Source of the DNA: Lachnospiraceae bacterium
GTDB taxonomy: Bacteria > Bacillota > Clostridia > Lachnospirales > Lachnospiraceae
DNA: 64,000 nt
NCBI GenBank assembly: GCA_022483465.1
Contig: JAKVNF010000003.1
Location: 248,001 to 312,000, forward strand
Direction: 5' to 3'
Each line of letters opens with the position of its first letter. Positions within the stretch are counted from its first letter, which is position 1. A program made the translations under genes and the position numbers. The notes under the pieces are model-generated. The model was not told the origin of the DNA, ran no database searches, and was given only the letters and a program-made list of their open reading frames with translations. Shown here one piece after another: positions 44,097 through 53,206 of the stretch.

Positions 44097-45680
44097 TCAG
44101 ACGCCGGAAGCGCCGTAGTTGGAGAGCACACGGGCGGACGGATCGTCGACGTCGCAGCCCTCCCAGTTCTTGTTGGGCATCCAGTAGGCGGGGATCAGCT
44201 GATCCTGGCCCGGGTAGTACTTCTGGAAGATCTCCATGTACAGCAGGGACTCCTTGGTGAAGGGGGTCACATGCGTGTACTTCTTGCGCTTTTCCTCGAA
44301 CTCCTCGTCGGTGTAGAGGCTGTTTGCGTAGTCGATGATGTCGTTCCGGAGGGAGTGGCCCACCGCATCGGAGAAGGCGGCCTTCTCACGCATCAGGATG
44401 TTCTCCGGGATCAGCTTGTCCTTCTCAAAGGCATGGCGCAGCAGGTACTTGCCGATGCCGTAGGTGTTCATCTTCTTGGCCGGGTCCACATGCATCACGT
44501 AGTCCACGAAGTCCAGATCGCCGAAGGGAACCCGGGCCTCCAGGGAGTTGACGGAGATGCAGCGGTCGGCACGGAGCACGTCGTAGACGTTGATCTCGCG
44601 GATGCGCTTCTCGGCCTCCTTCTGGAATTCCTCCGGGCTCGGCGCGAAGTCGGTGTACTTGTAGCCAAAGAGCTCATCGGAGATCTCACCGGTCAGGATG
44701 ACGCGGATGTCGGTGTTCTCATGGATCCACTTGCAGACCAGGTACATGCCGATGGAGGCGCGGACCGTGGTGATGTCGTAGGTGCCGAGGGCCGCAATGA
44801 CGGGATCCAGGGCGCTTATGACATCGTCTCTTGTGATGATGACCTCGTGGTGGTTGGAGCCGATGTACTGGGCAACCTCACGGGCATACTTTAAGTCGAT
44901 GGCGTCGATATCCATGCCGATGGAGAAGGTCTCCAGGGGCTTGTCCATGAGCTTTGCCGCGGCGCCGCAGACCAGAGAGGAATCGAGGCCGCCGGAGAGC
45001 AGGTAGCCGACCGGGGCATCCGCATCCAGCCGCTTCTCAATGCCGCGCATCAGCTTGTCGTGGATGTTCTGGCAGATGGTCTCCACATCGTCGTGATAGA
45101 AGTACTTCACGTCGGTCAGATCCCGGTAGGTGTGGAAGGCGCCGCCCTGGTAGTAGCATCCCGGTGGGAAGGGCATGATCTTGTCGCAGATGCCGATCAG
45201 GCTCTTGGGCTCGGAGGCGAAGAGGATGACGCCCTTCTCATCGTAGCCGTAGTACAGGGGACGGATGCCGATCGGGTCTCTTGCCGCGATGTACTCGTTG
45301 GTTCTGGCATCGTAGATGATCAGGGCATACTCCGCATCGAGCATGCGGAACATCGAGGTGCCGAGCTCCTCATAGAGAGGAAGCAGGATCTCACAGTCGG
45401 AGTCGGAGACGAAGGTGTAGCCCCGCTCCTCCAGGATCTTTTTGATCGGGCGGAAGCCGTAGAGCTCGCCGTTGCAGACGCAGTAGCTTCCCCGCAGGGA
45501 GAAGGGCTGCATGCCCTCCGGGGTTAGGCCCATGATGGAGAGCCGGTTGAATCCCAGAAGCCCGTTCCCGGTGTCGACCACGCGGGAAGCGTCCGGGCCA
45601 CGGGAAATGGTCTTCTTCAGCATCTCGTTGAACAGATCAGCGGATGCATCTTTGCCGCAGTAACCAAGAATGGAACACAT
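44097..45680 (-). CDS. asnB: Asparagine synthetase (glutamine-hydrolysing)
   Basis: The 527-residue enzyme makes asparagine from aspartate, ATP and glutamine. The N-terminal glutaminase domain begins (M)CSILGYCG with the nucleophile Cys2, and has SRGPDASRVV and VCNGELYGFRPIKKI. The synthetase domain has the PP-loop LLSGGLDSSLVCGAA. AsnB proteins usually begin MCGI; this one has MCSI, a mild change. Its own promoter and a leader terminator lie upstream (45731-45840), so expression is probably set by attenuation. The left edge of the window carries the start of a second asnB. Confidence 0.95.
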   Translation of the reverse strand: MCSILGYCGKDASADLFNEMLKKTISRGPDASRVVDTGNGLLGFNRLSIMGLTPEGMQPFSLRGSYCVCNGELYGFRPIKKILEERGYTFVSDSDCEILLPLYEELGTSMFRMLDAEYALIIYDARTNEYIAARDPIGIRPLYYGYDEKGVILFASEPKSLIGICDKIMPFPPGCYYQGGAFHTYRDLTDVKYFYHDDVETICQNIHDKLMRGIEKRLDADAPVGYLLSGGLDSSLVCGAAAKLMDKPLETFSIGMDIDAIDLKYAREVAQYIGSNHHEVIITRDDVISALDPVIAALGTYDITTVRASIGMYLVCKWIHENTDIRVILTGEISDELFGYKYTDFAPSPEEFQKEAEKRIREINVYDVLRADRCISVNSLEARVPFGDLDFVDYVMHVDPAKKMNTYGIGKYLLRHAFEKDKLIPENILMREKAAFSDAVGHSLRNDIIDYANSLYTDEEFEEKRKKYTHVTPFTKESLLYMEIFQKYYPGQDQLIPAYWMPNKNWEGCDVDDPSARVLSNYGASGV

Positions 45681-45730
45681 TTGCGAATCTCCTCTATTCT
45701 CACGATTCTCTATTTCTCAACAGGGACAAC

Positions 45731-45783
45731 AAAAAAGCGACAGGACGGCAATACAGATCTCTGCATTGCGACGTCTCTGCCGC
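45731..45783 (-). terminator. Leader terminator (attenuator) of asnB
   Basis: On the minus strand, GCGGCAGAGACG opposite CGTCCTGTCGC encloses GCAATGCAGA/TCTGTATTGC, and six T follow. It lies between the asnB promoter and start codon: about 22 nt after the presumed start and about 50 bases before the ATG. It must therefore be read through for asnB to be made. Confidence 0.75.
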
Positions 45784-45811
45784 GTTCGTTCCTTGTTGAT
45801 TTATGTGTGAC

Positions 45812-45840
45812 ATTATGAGCCCGGCCGGGAAGTTTGTCAA
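45812..45840 (-). promoter_or_regulatory. asnB promoter
   Basis: On the minus strand, consensus TTGACA (45835-45840), 17-bp spacer containing the palindrome CCCGGCCGGG, and CATAAT (45812-45817). Confidence 0.8.
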
Positions 45841-46113
45841 GCACCAAAGAGAAAAAGGGGAAGACCTTCCGCAGGACCCCTGCAGGGGATGCCGAACTTA
45901 AGAAAGAAAGGAGTGCGCCCCCCGTGCGGCCTTTTGCAGAGTAATGCGGCGACGTATTTGAAAAGTTCGGAATTTTCCCAAAAAGACGCAGGACACAAAA
46001 GCGTCACAAATTCATGACATAAGAAACACAAATTTTTCATATGATTCACAGGACACAGCAAAAAGGTGTTTTTGTCATTTTCAAATCATATGAGCACAGG
46101 AGGATTCCAACAA
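45841..46113. other. Intergenic region with inverted repeat before the NEW3 gene
   Basis: No gene was seen. It is AT-rich near the plus-strand gene. TCATATGATT (46037-46046) and AATCATATGA (46084-46093) form an inverted repeat ending five bases before the ribosome site AGGAGG. CAGGACACA occurs twice (near 45990 and 46049). No promoter with both hexamers was convincing; TATGAT at 46039 may be a -10. Confidence 0.4.
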
Positions 46114-47325
46114 ATGAACAGGCACTTTGGGTATTCGCTTCGGAGGACCGGCGCTGCCGTCTTGGCAGCAGGTCTCATCGCGGTCACGCCGCTTACCGTC
46201 TTCGCGGCAACCAGTGATTCCACCACGGAGACCGCATCGGTGATCGCCAGTGGGCTCACCATGAGCACCGACTACAACGGCCTCTCTGTCCAGGCGGGTG
46301 ACACGGTCTCCTTCAACCTGAGCTTTACCAACAGCGGGGCCGGCGAGGAGGTCTCCCTCTCCGCATCAGGACTGCCGGACGGGTTTGACGGCTACTTCCA
46401 GGGCGGAAGCCACACCGTGACCAAGGCCTATGTGGCAAACGGCGTCAGCTCCGATGTCGTTACCTATACGGTAACGATCCCCGATGACACCTCCGACGGC
46501 ACCTACAACTTCACGCTGACCGCCGAGGGCGACAACGGCACCGCTTCCCTTCCGATTACCCTGAATGTCTCGGAGATCGCCGTCAGCGCTTCCACATTTA
46601 CCGCTGACTCGGAGGAGCAGGAGGGCACGTCCGGAACGTCCTTCACCTTCTCCTCAACCCTGACCAACAACTCTCTGGAGTCCGGCTCCTATGCCCTTTC
46701 CGCAGATGCACCGACCGGCTGGCAGGTGACCTTCACCTCCAGTGATTCCAAGCAGGTCTCCTCGGTGGATGTGGATGCCCAGGGTTCCGCAACCCTGACC
46801 ATCGGCGTCACCCCGGCAACCGGCGTGGAGGCTGGTGAGTACAACATCCCCGTCTATGCCAAGAACGGTTCCGACTCCGTGGAGCTGGATCTGAAGGTGA
46901 CCATCACCGGTACCTACACCCTGGATCTTGCCACCGAGGACCAGACCCTCTCCTTTGACGCCAAGACCAACAAGCAGACGGCCGTGACGCTGACCCTCAC
47001 CAACTCCGGCAACATCGATCTGAACAACATCAACCTGACTTCCTCCGCACCCACCGACTGGACGGTCTCGTTCTCCCAGGACACCATTGACACCCTGGCT
47101 GCCGGCGCAACCCAGAACGTCACGATGTATGTGACCCCTTCGGATGCCGCCATCAGCGGTGACTACGTCCTGTCCGTGACCGCAAAGAGCGATGAGACCT
47201 CGCAGACCTCTCAGTTCCGTGTGACCGTGCAGACCCAGACCATCTGGGGCATTGTGGGACTGGTCATCATCGCCGGCATCGTGGTTTGCCTGTTCTTTGT
47301 CTTCAGAAAGTTCGGGAGGCGCTGA
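46114..47325 (+). CDS. NEW3-domain secreted membrane-anchored protein
   Basis: The 403-residue protein has a Sec signal peptide (to about Ala32), three Ig-like beta-sandwich units and a C-terminal membrane helix (about 373-395, IVGLVIIAGIVVCLFFVF) with a basic tail. The second and third units read LTLTNSGNIDLNNINL and ...APTDWTVSFS, the pattern of NEW3 (alpha-galactosidase-associated) domains. It is very rich in Thr/Ser and Asp. It is four bases upstream of an ABC ATPase, and NEW3 proteins often accompany ABC-2 exporters, where they may be a receptor or periplasm-side partner. The start is fixed by AGGAGG and the signal peptide. Confidence 0.88.
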   Translation: MNRHFGYSLRRTGAAVLAAGLIAVTPLTVFAATSDSTTETASVIASGLTMSTDYNGLSVQAGDTVSFNLSFTNSGAGEEVSLSASGLPDGFDGYFQGGSHTVTKAYVANGVSSDVVTYTVTIPDDTSDGTYNFTLTAEGDNGTASLPITLNVSEIAVSASTFTADSEEQEGTSGTSFTFSSTLTNNSLESGSYALSADAPTGWQVTFTSSDSKQVSSVDVDAQGSATLTIGVTPATGVEAGEYNIPVYAKNGSDSVELDLKVTITGTYTLDLATEDQTLSFDAKTNKQTAVTLTLTNSGNIDLNNINLTSSAPTDWTVSFSQDTIDTLAAGATQNVTMYVTPSDAAISGDYVLSVTAKSDETSQTSQFRVTVQTQTIWGIVGLVIIAGIVVCLFFVFRKFGRR

Positions 47326-47328
47326 TCT

Positions 47329-48417
47329 ATGGCTGACGAGACAAAAGACCCCATCATCCAGACCGTGAACCTGTGCAAGGATTACGGCGAGGTGCATGCG
47401 GTCGATCACCTGAACCTCCAGGTGCACCCCGGCGAGGTCTTCGGCCTGCTCGGCCCCAACGGCGCCGGCAAGACGACCACCACGCTGATGCTCCTGGGGC
47501 TCACCGAGCCGACCTCGGGACATGCCTTCATCAACGGGCTCAACTGCACGCGGCATTCCCTGGAGGTCAAAAACCTGGTCGGGTATCTGCCCGACAACGT
47601 GGGCTTCTATCCGGCCATGACGGGCCGGGACAACCTGATCTTCTCCGGCATGATGAACGGCCTCTCTGAGGCGGATGCCGGAAAGCGGGCGGCCAGGGAG
47701 CTCGAGCGCGTGGGCATGACCTACGCGGCAGACCGGAACGCCGGCACCTACTCCCGAGGCATGCGGCAGCGCCTCGGCATCGCAGACGTCCTGATGAAGG
47801 ATCCCAAGGTCATCATCATGGATGAGCCCACCGCCGGCATCGACCCGGAGGGCGTCCGGGCGATGACCGTTCTCATCCGGAACCTGGCACTGGAGGAGCA
47901 CATCACGCTCCTCATCTCCTCCCACGACCTGTATCAGGTCCAGAGGATTTCCGACCGGGTCGGCATCTTCGTCCACGGCAAGATGATTGCCTGCGGCAAG
48001 GTGCAGGATCTGGGCCGGCAGCTGCAGAACGAGGGCCTGTACATGTTTGACTTCACCGCCGAGAAGAACGGCGAGAAGGAGTGGTCCCCGGAGTTCCAGC
48101 AGAAGATCCGGGAGATCCCGGACGTCACGATCGTCGGCCGCAAGGTCGACGGCTCCATCCACGTCGAGGCAAAGCGCGACATCCTGCTCGAGCTGCAGAA
48201 GCTCATGGTAGAGCAGGGCATCGCCGTCCGTGAGATGCACCAGACCGGCGGCGATCTGGATGAGATCTACCGCAAGTACTTTGAAAAGGCAGAGGAAGAA
48301 GAGGAAGGAGGGAAATCCAATGGCAGAAGCGGGCAAAACGCAGGCGGCGAAGAAGCAGACCGCCCCGTCGGGCTTAAAGCAAAGCTGGCAGCAGTTCGTA
48401 GCAGAAGAAAGAAGTGA
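47329..48417 (+). CDS. ABC-2 type exporter, ATP-binding protein
   Basis: The 362-residue ATPase has Walker A GPNGAGKTT (42-50), signature YSRGMRQRLGIAD, Walker B VIIMDEPTAGIDPEG and switch His in LISSHDL. These match the CcmA/NatA-type exporter ATPases. After the nucleotide-binding domain (to about 230) it has an extra C-terminal domain (240-320), and then an acidic, disordered tail (from about 322, EEEEEGGKSNGRSG). The sequence of the tail overlaps the start of the permease gene. Probable role: drive export of a lipid, peptide or surface component with the next gene. Confidence 0.9.
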   Translation: MADETKDPIIQTVNLCKDYGEVHAVDHLNLQVHPGEVFGLLGPNGAGKTTTTLMLLGLTEPTSGHAFINGLNCTRHSLEVKNLVGYLPDNVGFYPAMTGRDNLIFSGMMNGLSEADAGKRAARELERVGMTYAADRNAGTYSRGMRQRLGIADVLMKDPKVIIMDEPTAGIDPEGVRAMTVLIRNLALEEHITLLISSHDLYQVQRISDRVGIFVHGKMIACGKVQDLGRQLQNEGLYMFDFTAEKNGEKEWSPEFQQKIREIPDVTIVGRKVDGSIHVEAKRDILLELQKLMVEQGIAVREMHQTGGDLDEIYRKYFEKAEEEEEGGKSNGRSGQNAGGEEADRPVGLKAKLAAVRSRRKK

Positions 48418-49396
48418 AGCGGCGAAGCGCAACCGGCATGGCATGCACGTGCTCTACCGCAAGGAGCTCTCCGACCACATCAACTCCACCAGGTGCCAGA
48501 TCCTGTACTTCATGTTGGCCCTCGTGTGCTTCATCGCCCTCTACGGGGCGGAGCAGACCCTGGCCCAGAGTGCCTCGCAGACCTCGGACGGCACGACCAC
48601 GGTCTCGAAGTTCATGTTCCTGCTCCTGTTCACGACCTCGGGCAGCAACATCTACTCGATCTCCACGTTCCTGGGCTTTCTGGGACCGGTCTTCGGCATT
48701 ATGCTCGGCTTTGATGCCATCAACGAGGAGATCGCCCAGGGCACGCTGAACCGCCTGGCGGCACAGCCCATCTGGCGCGACACGATCATCATCTCGAAGT
48801 TCCTGGCGGGGGCCACGTTCATCTTCCTGACCGTGTTCTCCATCGGGGGCCTCGTCACCGGCATCGGCATGATCGGCACCGGCCTTGTCCCCTCGGGGGA
48901 GGAGGTCGCGCGGATTCTGTTCTACCTGCTGATGGCCTCGATCTACATCTGCACCTGGATGGCGCTTGCCGAGCTCTTCTCGGTGACCTGCCGCCACGCA
49001 GCCACCTCGGCGCTCTCCTCGATCGCTATCTGGCTGTTCCTGACGATGTTCATGAGCCTTCTGGCCAGCGGCATCGCCGGCATGGTCTATCCCACCGGCC
49101 AGTCCGTGCAGGGCCAGATGAACACCCTGGCCAACTACAACCTGCAGGTGGGTCTCAACCGGATCTCGCCCTACTACCTCTTCTCGGAGGTGACGACGAT
49201 CCTGATGAACCCGAACGTGCGCTCCACGAACCTGGTGTCGATCCTGCAGTCCTCGGACAGCGCGATCGCCTCCTACCTGACGCTGGGGCAGAGTCTGCTG
49301 CAGATCATTCCCCACATCGTGGTGATGTTTGCGGAGATGATCGCCTTCTTCGCAGCGGCCTACATCAGCTTCATGCGCAAGGAGATCCGCGCGTAA
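48320..49396 (+). CDS. ABC-2 type exporter, permease
   Basis: The 358-residue membrane protein has a basic cytoplasmic N-terminus (about 1-60) and six helices, for example ILYFMLALVCFIALYG, GFLGPVFGIMLGFDAI and IVVMFAEMIAFFAAAYI. The pattern RDTIIISKFLAGATFIF is typical of ABC-2 permeases (NosY-like). The start at 48320 has an excellent GGAGGG upstream and overlaps the ATPase gene by 98 bases in another frame. A later Met (48440) is a possible alternative start that would leave the helices intact. It ends in a strong terminator. Confidence 0.88.
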   Translation: MAEAGKTQAAKKQTAPSGLKQSWQQFVAEERSEAAKRNRHGMHVLYRKELSDHINSTRCQILYFMLALVCFIALYGAEQTLAQSASQTSDGTTTVSKFMFLLLFTTSGSNIYSISTFLGFLGPVFGIMLGFDAINEEIAQGTLNRLAAQPIWRDTIIISKFLAGATFIFLTVFSIGGLVTGIGMIGTGLVPSGEEVARILFYLLMASIYICTWMALAELFSVTCRHAATSALSSIAIWLFLTMFMSLLASGIAGMVYPTGQSVQGQMNTLANYNLQVGLNRISPYYLFSEVTTILMNPNVRSTNLVSILQSSDSAIASYLTLGQSLLQIIPHIVVMFAEMIAFFAAAYISFMRKEIRA

Positions 49397-49418
49397 GCCG
49401 AATCGATTTGAAACACGG

Positions 49419-49450
49419 CAGCCTGCTCCGCAAGGGGACAGGCTGTTTTT
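49419..49450 (+). terminator. Intrinsic terminator of the ABC-2 exporter unit
   Basis: CAGCCTG (49419-49425) and CAGGCTG (49439-49445), then TTTTT. The rest of the gap to 49691 holds no gene. Confidence 0.75.
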
Positions 49451-49623
49451 GTGCTCTCACGAGATGAAATATGAAACATCTGTGAAAAGCATTACATGAG
49501 GAAACGGAAAAAAACAGATTCTTATCCCGGGGGAGTGGTGAGACGGCTGACGATACTGTGTGCGGTGTCGGAACTGTACGAAAATAAAGTCAGACAAATT
49601 TCCGAAGGCAAGAGGACTTTACA

Positions 49624-49652
49624 ACGCTTTTCAAGCGTGCTAGCATCATAAT
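49624..49652 (+). promoter_or_regulatory. Dyad and -10-like box before the 49692 gene
   Basis: ACGCTT-3-AAGCGT (49624-49638) is followed eight bases later by CATAAT (49647-49652), 40 bases before the ATG at 49692. The dyad sits where a repressor would block a promoter; no clear -35 was found. Confidence 0.35.
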
Positions 49653-49691
49653 GAAAGTAAAAAAATATAAAAGGAAGGAGGGCGCGGCACG

Positions 49692-50702
49692 ATGGAGAAG
49701 GATATGCTGCAGGGCATCCGGAGAGACTCGATCGAAGGACATGTCCCGCTGAAGAACATCGGATTGGATCTGGTAGTACTGTTTTATGAGGAAATGACCA
49801 AACGGGGAAAGCACTCGGAAAAACCCGCTGGGCCTCTGATTCAGGAGGCAAAGGCGGAGGCGGCGGAGTGGTTCCCGGAGATGAGCGAGATTGTGAAATA
49901 TGCGGCGGATGCGCTGACCCAGAGCGCAGGCCGGGGGGAGGAAAGCCCCCGGGAGGATGCCTTCGCACAGTCCGTCTCCAAGCTCGCCATCTCCCTGCAG
50001 GCGGCCAGCACGCTCTTTGTCTCCAACAGCCTCGGGAGCAACGACATGATCCTCGAGGACATCGGCGCGAGGTACCTGGAGTGCCGGGGAACGCTCCCTG
50101 ACGAGGGGTCCAGGGCCCAAAAGCGCGAGGAGAAGGAGTTTGCCAGCCACCAGGCCAAAGAGGGGAGCGAGGACCGGTGGGACCGCAATGCCAGCATGGT
50201 GGAGCGGCTCACCAAGGAGTTTTTCCGCTACCAGATCGACGACGAGAGCCGCGGCAAGGCGATCCAGGCGCTCATGGATTTTGACCACGACAACACCCAG
50301 GACAAGGAGCTCTGGAACACGGTCCTTGGCTACCTCGACGGGATGGGCCTCTCCGATGAGGACACGAGCCCGATCCTGCAGGAGGAGCGAAGGGATCTCA
50401 TCCAGACCCTGCGCCACGTGCAGCCGGGGGTCGTGCGGTATTTCCTCTACCGCTGCAACCAGCTGGCGGAGACGGAGTTTGAGGGGGTGCGGGATCGGTT
50501 CCTGTGCCAGAAGCAATACGCCTACGACGAGGACACGAAGAAGTTCTACGATGCGCTGCAGGTTTTGGAGACCGCGTACATTGAGGAGACCTTCCGGAGC
50601 GACTCGGGGCAGGAGATGCGCCGGCGCGAGGTCACCCAGAGCATGGATGCGCACCTGTTATTCTTCAGACTCCTTGGCAAGACCGACTCGGCGACGGCGT
50701 GA
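49692..50702 (+). CDS. Unrecognised helical cytoplasmic protein upstream of glnN
   Basis: I do not recognise this 336-residue protein. It is soluble and mostly helical, with no signal peptide, membrane helix, Cys-rich motif or ATP loop. Regions of note are SVSKLAISLQAASTLFVSNS (about 97-116), a charged linker (about 140-165), and MVERLTKEFFRYQIDDE. The start has GGAAGGAGGG upstream. It stands alone between an exporter terminator and the glnN promoter, so a link to nitrogen metabolism is possible but not shown. Confidence 0.75.
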   Translation: MEKDMLQGIRRDSIEGHVPLKNIGLDLVVLFYEEMTKRGKHSEKPAGPLIQEAKAEAAEWFPEMSEIVKYAADALTQSAGRGEESPREDAFAQSVSKLAISLQAASTLFVSNSLGSNDMILEDIGARYLECRGTLPDEGSRAQKREEKEFASHQAKEGSEDRWDRNASMVERLTKEFFRYQIDDESRGKAIQALMDFDHDNTQDKELWNTVLGYLDGMGLSDEDTSPILQEERRDLIQTLRHVQPGVVRYFLYRCNQLAETEFEGVRDRFLCQKQYAYDEDTKKFYDALQVLETAYIEETFRSDSGQEMRRREVTQSMDAHLLFFRLLGKTDSATA

Positions 50703-50763
50703 GCCTTCGTCAGATTGCCGGTTTTGCATCGGACGGCCTCTGTATCATTGTATGCAATTTTGA

Positions 50764-50791
50764 TTGACAAACCCCTTTCTGCGGATATAAT
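50764..50791 (+). promoter_or_regulatory. glnN promoter
   Basis: Consensus TTGACA (50764-50769), 16-bp spacer and consensus TATAAT (50786-50791). This is the strongest promoter in the window by sequence, followed at once by a terminator. Confidence 0.85.
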
Positions 50792-50806
50792 ACAGTTCTA
50801 TAAAGC

Positions 50807-50857
50807 AAAGGCGCTTTGAGAGACGGAAGAAGTCTCTCAAGGCGCTTTTTGGTTTTT
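50807..50857 (+). terminator. Leader terminator (attenuator) of glnN
   Basis: AAAGGCGCTTTGAGAGAC (50807-50824) pairs with GTCTCTCAAGGCGCTTT (50832-50848) with one bulge and one mismatch, around the loop GGAAGAA. It is followed by TTTTTGGTTTTTC. It begins about 10 nt after the presumed transcription start and ends before the glnN ribosome site. Confidence 0.8.
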
Positions 50858-50881
50858 CAGAGAACAGGAGGATATCGATCA

Positions 50882-52987
50882 ATGGATACGGTAAAGATCC
50901 CGGAGATTTACGGCAGCCTTGTCTTCAACGACAAGGTGATGAAAGAGCGGCTCCCCAAGGATGTCTACAGGGCCGTCCACAAGGCGATCGCCAGCGGCTC
51001 CTCTCTGCAGCTTGACGTGGCCAACACCGTGGCAGCTGCGATGAAGGAGTGGGCAATCGAGAAGGGTGCCACCCACTACACGCACTGGTTCCAGCCGATG
51101 ACCGGTCTGACTGCGGAGAAGCACGACTCCTTCATCAGCCCTCAGGCAAATGGAACCGTCATCATGGAGTTCTCCGGCAAGGAGCTGATCAAGGGCGAGC
51201 CCGACGCCTCCTCCTTCCCGTCCGGCGGCCTGCGTGCCACTTTTGAGGCAAGAGGATACACTGCGTGGGATCCCTCTTCACCGGCCTTCATCAAGGACGG
51301 CACCCTCTACATCCCGACGGCTTTCTGCAGCTACGGCGGCGAGGCCCTCGACAAGAAGACCCCGCTCCTTCGCTCCATGGCAGCCCTCTCCAGGGAGGCC
51401 GTGAAGGTGCTGCACGTTCTGGGCAACACCGAGGTCACCCATGTGGACACCACCGTGGGTTCCGAGCAGGAGTACTTCCTGATCGACAAGGATATGTACT
51501 TAAAGCGCAAGGACCTGCTGATGTGCGGCAGAACCCTGATCGGCGCCCCTGCTCCCAAGGGACAGGAGATGGAGGATCACTACTTCGGTGTCCTCAAGCC
51601 GAAGGTCTCTGAGTACATGCATGACCTGGATCAGGAGCTGTGGAAGCTCGGCGTCCCGGCCAAGACCAAGCACAACGAGGTCGCTCCTTCCCAGCACGAG
51701 CTGGCTCCGGTCTTCGAGACCGCAAACGTCGCCGTCGACCACAACCAGCTGACCATGGAGGTCATGAAGAAGGTTGCCGACAAGCACGGCTATGCGTGCC
51801 TGCTGCATGAGAAGCCGTTCGACGGTGTCAACGGCTCCGGCAAGCACAACAACTGGTCCATCGTCACCGATACCGGTGTGAACCTCCTGGATCCCGGCAA
51901 GACCCCTGCCGAGAACACCCAGTTCCTGGTCTTCCTGATGGCAGTCATCTCCGCTGTGGATGATTATCAGGATCTGATGCGTGTCTCGGTCGCCACGGCT
52001 GGCAATGATCACCGCCTTGGCGCAAACGAGGCGCCGCCGGCCATCATCTCCATCTTCGTGGGCGATGAGCTCGCAGGTGTCTTAAAGGCCATCGATGAGG
52101 GCAAGGACTTCGTCGGCACCGGCAAGATCAAGATGGATCTGGGCGCTCCGGTTCTTCCGAACATCACCAAGGACACCACGGACCGCAACCGGACCTCGCC
52201 GTTTGCCTTCACTGGCAACAAGTTTGAGTTCCGTATGCCCGGCTCCTCGCTGAGCGTTGCAGACCCCAACATCGTCCTGAACACCGCCGTCGCAGAGTCT
52301 CTCTCCAAGATCTACGACAAGCTCAAGGATGTCGCGCCCGATGACATGGCAGCCGCAGTTCAGAAGCTCGTGAAGGAGCTCCTGGACGCCCACAAGAGAA
52401 TCCTCTTCAACGGCAACGGCTACACCGACGCCTGGGTCGAGGAGGCAGCAAAGCGCGGCCTCTACAACTTAAAGTCCCTGCCTGAGGCAATGCCCAGACT
52501 CATCGCGGACAAGAACGTCGAGCTCTTCACCAAGCACGGCATCTTCACGAAGGAGGAGCTGGATTCCCGCTACGAGATCTTCCTCGAGAACTACGTGAAG
52601 ACGATCCACATCGAGTCCCTGACGATGCAGGAGATGGTGCGCAAGGACTTCACCTGCGGCATCGTGTCCTACATGAAGGACATCACCAACGAGACCCTCA
52701 AGAAGAAGCAGCTCATGCCGAGCCTGGACTGCTCCTACGAGGAGAAGATCATCGGCACCCTGGATGCCACCGAGGCGAAGATCTGCACCTCTGTCGAGAA
52801 GCTCGACGAGGACACCAGGCACGCCGAGACCATCGAGGACGAGCTCGCGTGCGCAACCTACTACTACAAGACGATTCTTGCCGACATGGCAGAGCTTCGC
52901 GCCAGCGTCGACAAGGCAGAGGCCATCATCCCGGACAGCTACCTTCCTTATCCGACCTACGGCCAGATGCTGTTCTCCCTTCGCTGA
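50882..52987 (+). CDS. glnN: Glutamine synthetase type III
   Basis: The 701-residue enzyme assimilates ammonia into glutamine. It is the large GSIII form (about 700 residues, versus 440-470 for GSI): GSTTTHYTHWF-like FQPMTG region ([20 protein letters not shown]), [15 protein letters not shown], and the catalytic block [12 protein letters not shown] with [20 protein letters not shown] and [17 protein letters not shown]. The GSIII-specific C-terminus is complete. ATG 50882 has AACAGGAGG upstream. It sits between a leader attenuator and gltBD, and its product feeds the next two genes. Confidence 0.95.
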   Translation: MDTVKIPEIYGSLVFNDKVMKERLPKDVYRAVHKAIASGSSLQLDVANTVAAAMKEWAIEKGATHYTHWFQPMTGLTAEKHDSFISPQANGTVIMEFSGKELIKGEPDASSFPSGGLRATFEARGYTAWDPSSPAFIKDGTLYIPTAFCSYGGEALDKKTPLLRSMAALSREAVKVLHVLGNTEVTHVDTTVGSEQEYFLIDKDMYLKRKDLLMCGRTLIGAPAPKGQEMEDHYFGVLKPKVSEYMHDLDQELWKLGVPAKTKHNEVAPSQHELAPVFETANVAVDHNQLTMEVMKKVADKHGYACLLHEKPFDGVNGSGKHNNWSIVTDTGVNLLDPGKTPAENTQFLVFLMAVISAVDDYQDLMRVSVATAGNDHRLGANEAPPAIISIFVGDELAGVLKAIDEGKDFVGTGKIKMDLGAPVLPNITKDTTDRNRTSPFAFTGNKFEFRMPGSSLSVADPNIVLNTAVAESLSKIYDKLKDVAPDDMAAAVQKLVKELLDAHKRILFNGNGYTDAWVEEAAKRGLYNLKSLPEAMPRLIADKNVELFTKHGIFTKEELDSRYEIFLENYVKTIHIESLTMQEMVRKDFTCGIVSYMKDITNETLKKKQLMPSLDCSYEEKIIGTLDATEAKICTSVEKLDEDTRHAETIEDELACATYYYKTILADMAELRASVDKAEAIIPDSYLPYPTYGQMLFSLR

Positions 52988-53082
52988 GCGGGTTCGGGGG
53001 TGCAATCCCCGTCGTTCTACCGCAATGTCATCCTGACAGTTCGCCTTGCACCTTCGGTGTGAGACTGCAATTGTATACCGCA

Positions 53083-53150
53083 AAATCCGGCAATGAGGCT
53101 GGCAGGTTTCATGGGTCCTGCCATGCCTGCCAGCATCAGGCCGGATTTTT
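53083..53150 (+). terminator. Long terminator between glnN and gltB
   Basis: AAATCCGGC (53083-53091) pairs with GCCGGATTT (53140-53148) and encloses GCTGGCAGG/CCTGCCAGC (53098-53106 and 53126-53134), followed by T. It is about 95 bases after glnN and 57 before gltB. It may end glnN or be a gltB leader attenuator; no strong gltB promoter was found, which leaves the choice open. Confidence 0.75.
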
Positions 53151-53206
53151 GCGTATCTGCGCATATTTTCAGAAACTTTCGGATTGCCACGCAAAGGAAT
53201 TGAAAA

